Of a stretch of 64,000 nt of DNA, positions 63,608 through 64,000 are shown piece by piece. Each line of letters begins with the position of its first letter. The stretch's first letter is position 1. This stretch comes from Thuidium tamariscinum (Eukaryota > Streptophyta > Bryopsida > Hypnales > Thuidiaceae), in contig OX344752.2 of assembly GCA_947034885.2 (NCBI GenBank), positions 18,600,001-18,664,000 on the forward strand, read 5' to 3'. A program made the translations under genes and the position numbers. The notes beneath the pieces were generated by a model. That model ran no database searches and had not been told where the DNA came from. It worked only from the letters and a program-made list of their open reading frames with translations.

Positions 63608-63842
63608 GTCACGGTGAACTAGCCCCCTCGCTTAGCCACTCCAAGTAATTTGAGGGGTGCAAGTAAAACAAAAAGCCCCTTATTTTGAGCTGATCTAATT
63701 TACCTTACACACTCCCCCTAGCTAATTTGGGGCCTCCGATTGCAAATATGAATTCAGAATTTGCAAAAGAATTATTTGCAAAAATTTAAAAATTCCAGTG
63801 TTTCCCCAAGCAGCCGAGCGAGGGGGTCAGTTCACCCCGGCC
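63608..63842. mobile_element. Mutator-like MITE with 10 bp duplication (copy 3)
   Basis: CACCAAATGG flanks both sides (63598-63607, 63843-63852). The ends GGTGAACTAGCCCCCTCGCT and, reversed, GGTGAACTGACCCCCTCGCT match in 18 of 20 bases. A duplication of 9-10 bp is typical of Mutator-like elements. Confidence 0.9.
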
Positions 63843-63852
63843 CACCAAATGG

Positions 63853-64000
63853 ACCTGACTCAAATGTTGTACTCCACCAGCAAGGGAGAGTTGTCAATCT
63901 AACGGAATGATGTGTCAATTCCTGATGCTGTGGTACTAAAAGTTGATCATCATAAAAATAAAAAAAATTTAAATCATATAAAGTCAGACATTGTGAAGGG
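63853..64000. other. Window end, no feature recognised
   Basis: AT-rich sequence without gene or repeat identified. Confidence 0.4.

Overview
The window looks like nuclear DNA of a land plant with a large, transposon-rich genome. Three things point there: a CACTA element carrying both plant-type proteins (TNP2 transposase and a PTTA/TNP1 protein), a PIF/Harbinger element of the plant type with a Myb/NAM-associated-like second gene, and interstitial CCCTAAA repeats of the plant telomere type. I could not narrow the lineage further. I see no intact host gene. The sequence is AT-rich intergenic DNA made of nested and tandem transposable elements; most short open frames lie inside repeats and are not genes.

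Bases 1-5305 hold a partial foldback repeat, a TTAA-flanked repeat with a small Mutator-like MITE inside it, an unclassified stretch of open frames, a possible tRNA-derived SINE head and a PIF-like MITE. Bases 5306-33967 read best as one PIF/Harbinger element. It has matching inverted ends (GA[G/A]CATCTCCACCCATTC) and TTA on both sides. Its decayed transposase (+ strand) lies near the left end and its decayed Myb/NAM-associated-like gene (- strand) near the right end. Several later insertions have swollen it to about 28.7 kb: a TA-flanked MITE (6830-7153), a foldback element (7882-9441) with its own CACTAG MITE, a TTAA element (9473-10348), a 15.5 kb CACTA element (11044-26576) and a 3.7 kb non-autonomous CACTA element (28321-32005) with a TTAA element inside it.

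The 15.5 kb CACTA element is the best-preserved gene-bearing element. It has CCA target duplications and CACTACAAG ends. Two genes face away from each other across 547 bp: TNP2 on the - strand (4 exons, with nonsense changes and one frameshift) and TNP1 on the + strand (8 exons, about 654 aa, which I can read through with no break).

Bases 34000-64000 are a mosaic of small elements. The commonest group is a TTAA-flanked family whose inverted ends are CCCCTAAA...TTTAGGGG. One copy (34694-38855) is split by an LTR-type fossil insertion (34901-38320) that itself contains a younger copy. Others are a group of TA-flanked MITEs with AGGTRG ends, two tandem PIF-like elements sharing one TTA (47930-50288), paired MITEs with AATCCTACC ends, Mutator-like MITEs with 9-10 bp duplications, and a 3.1 kb foldback (57573-60649) whose 1.1 kb arms are most alike near the hairpin tip.
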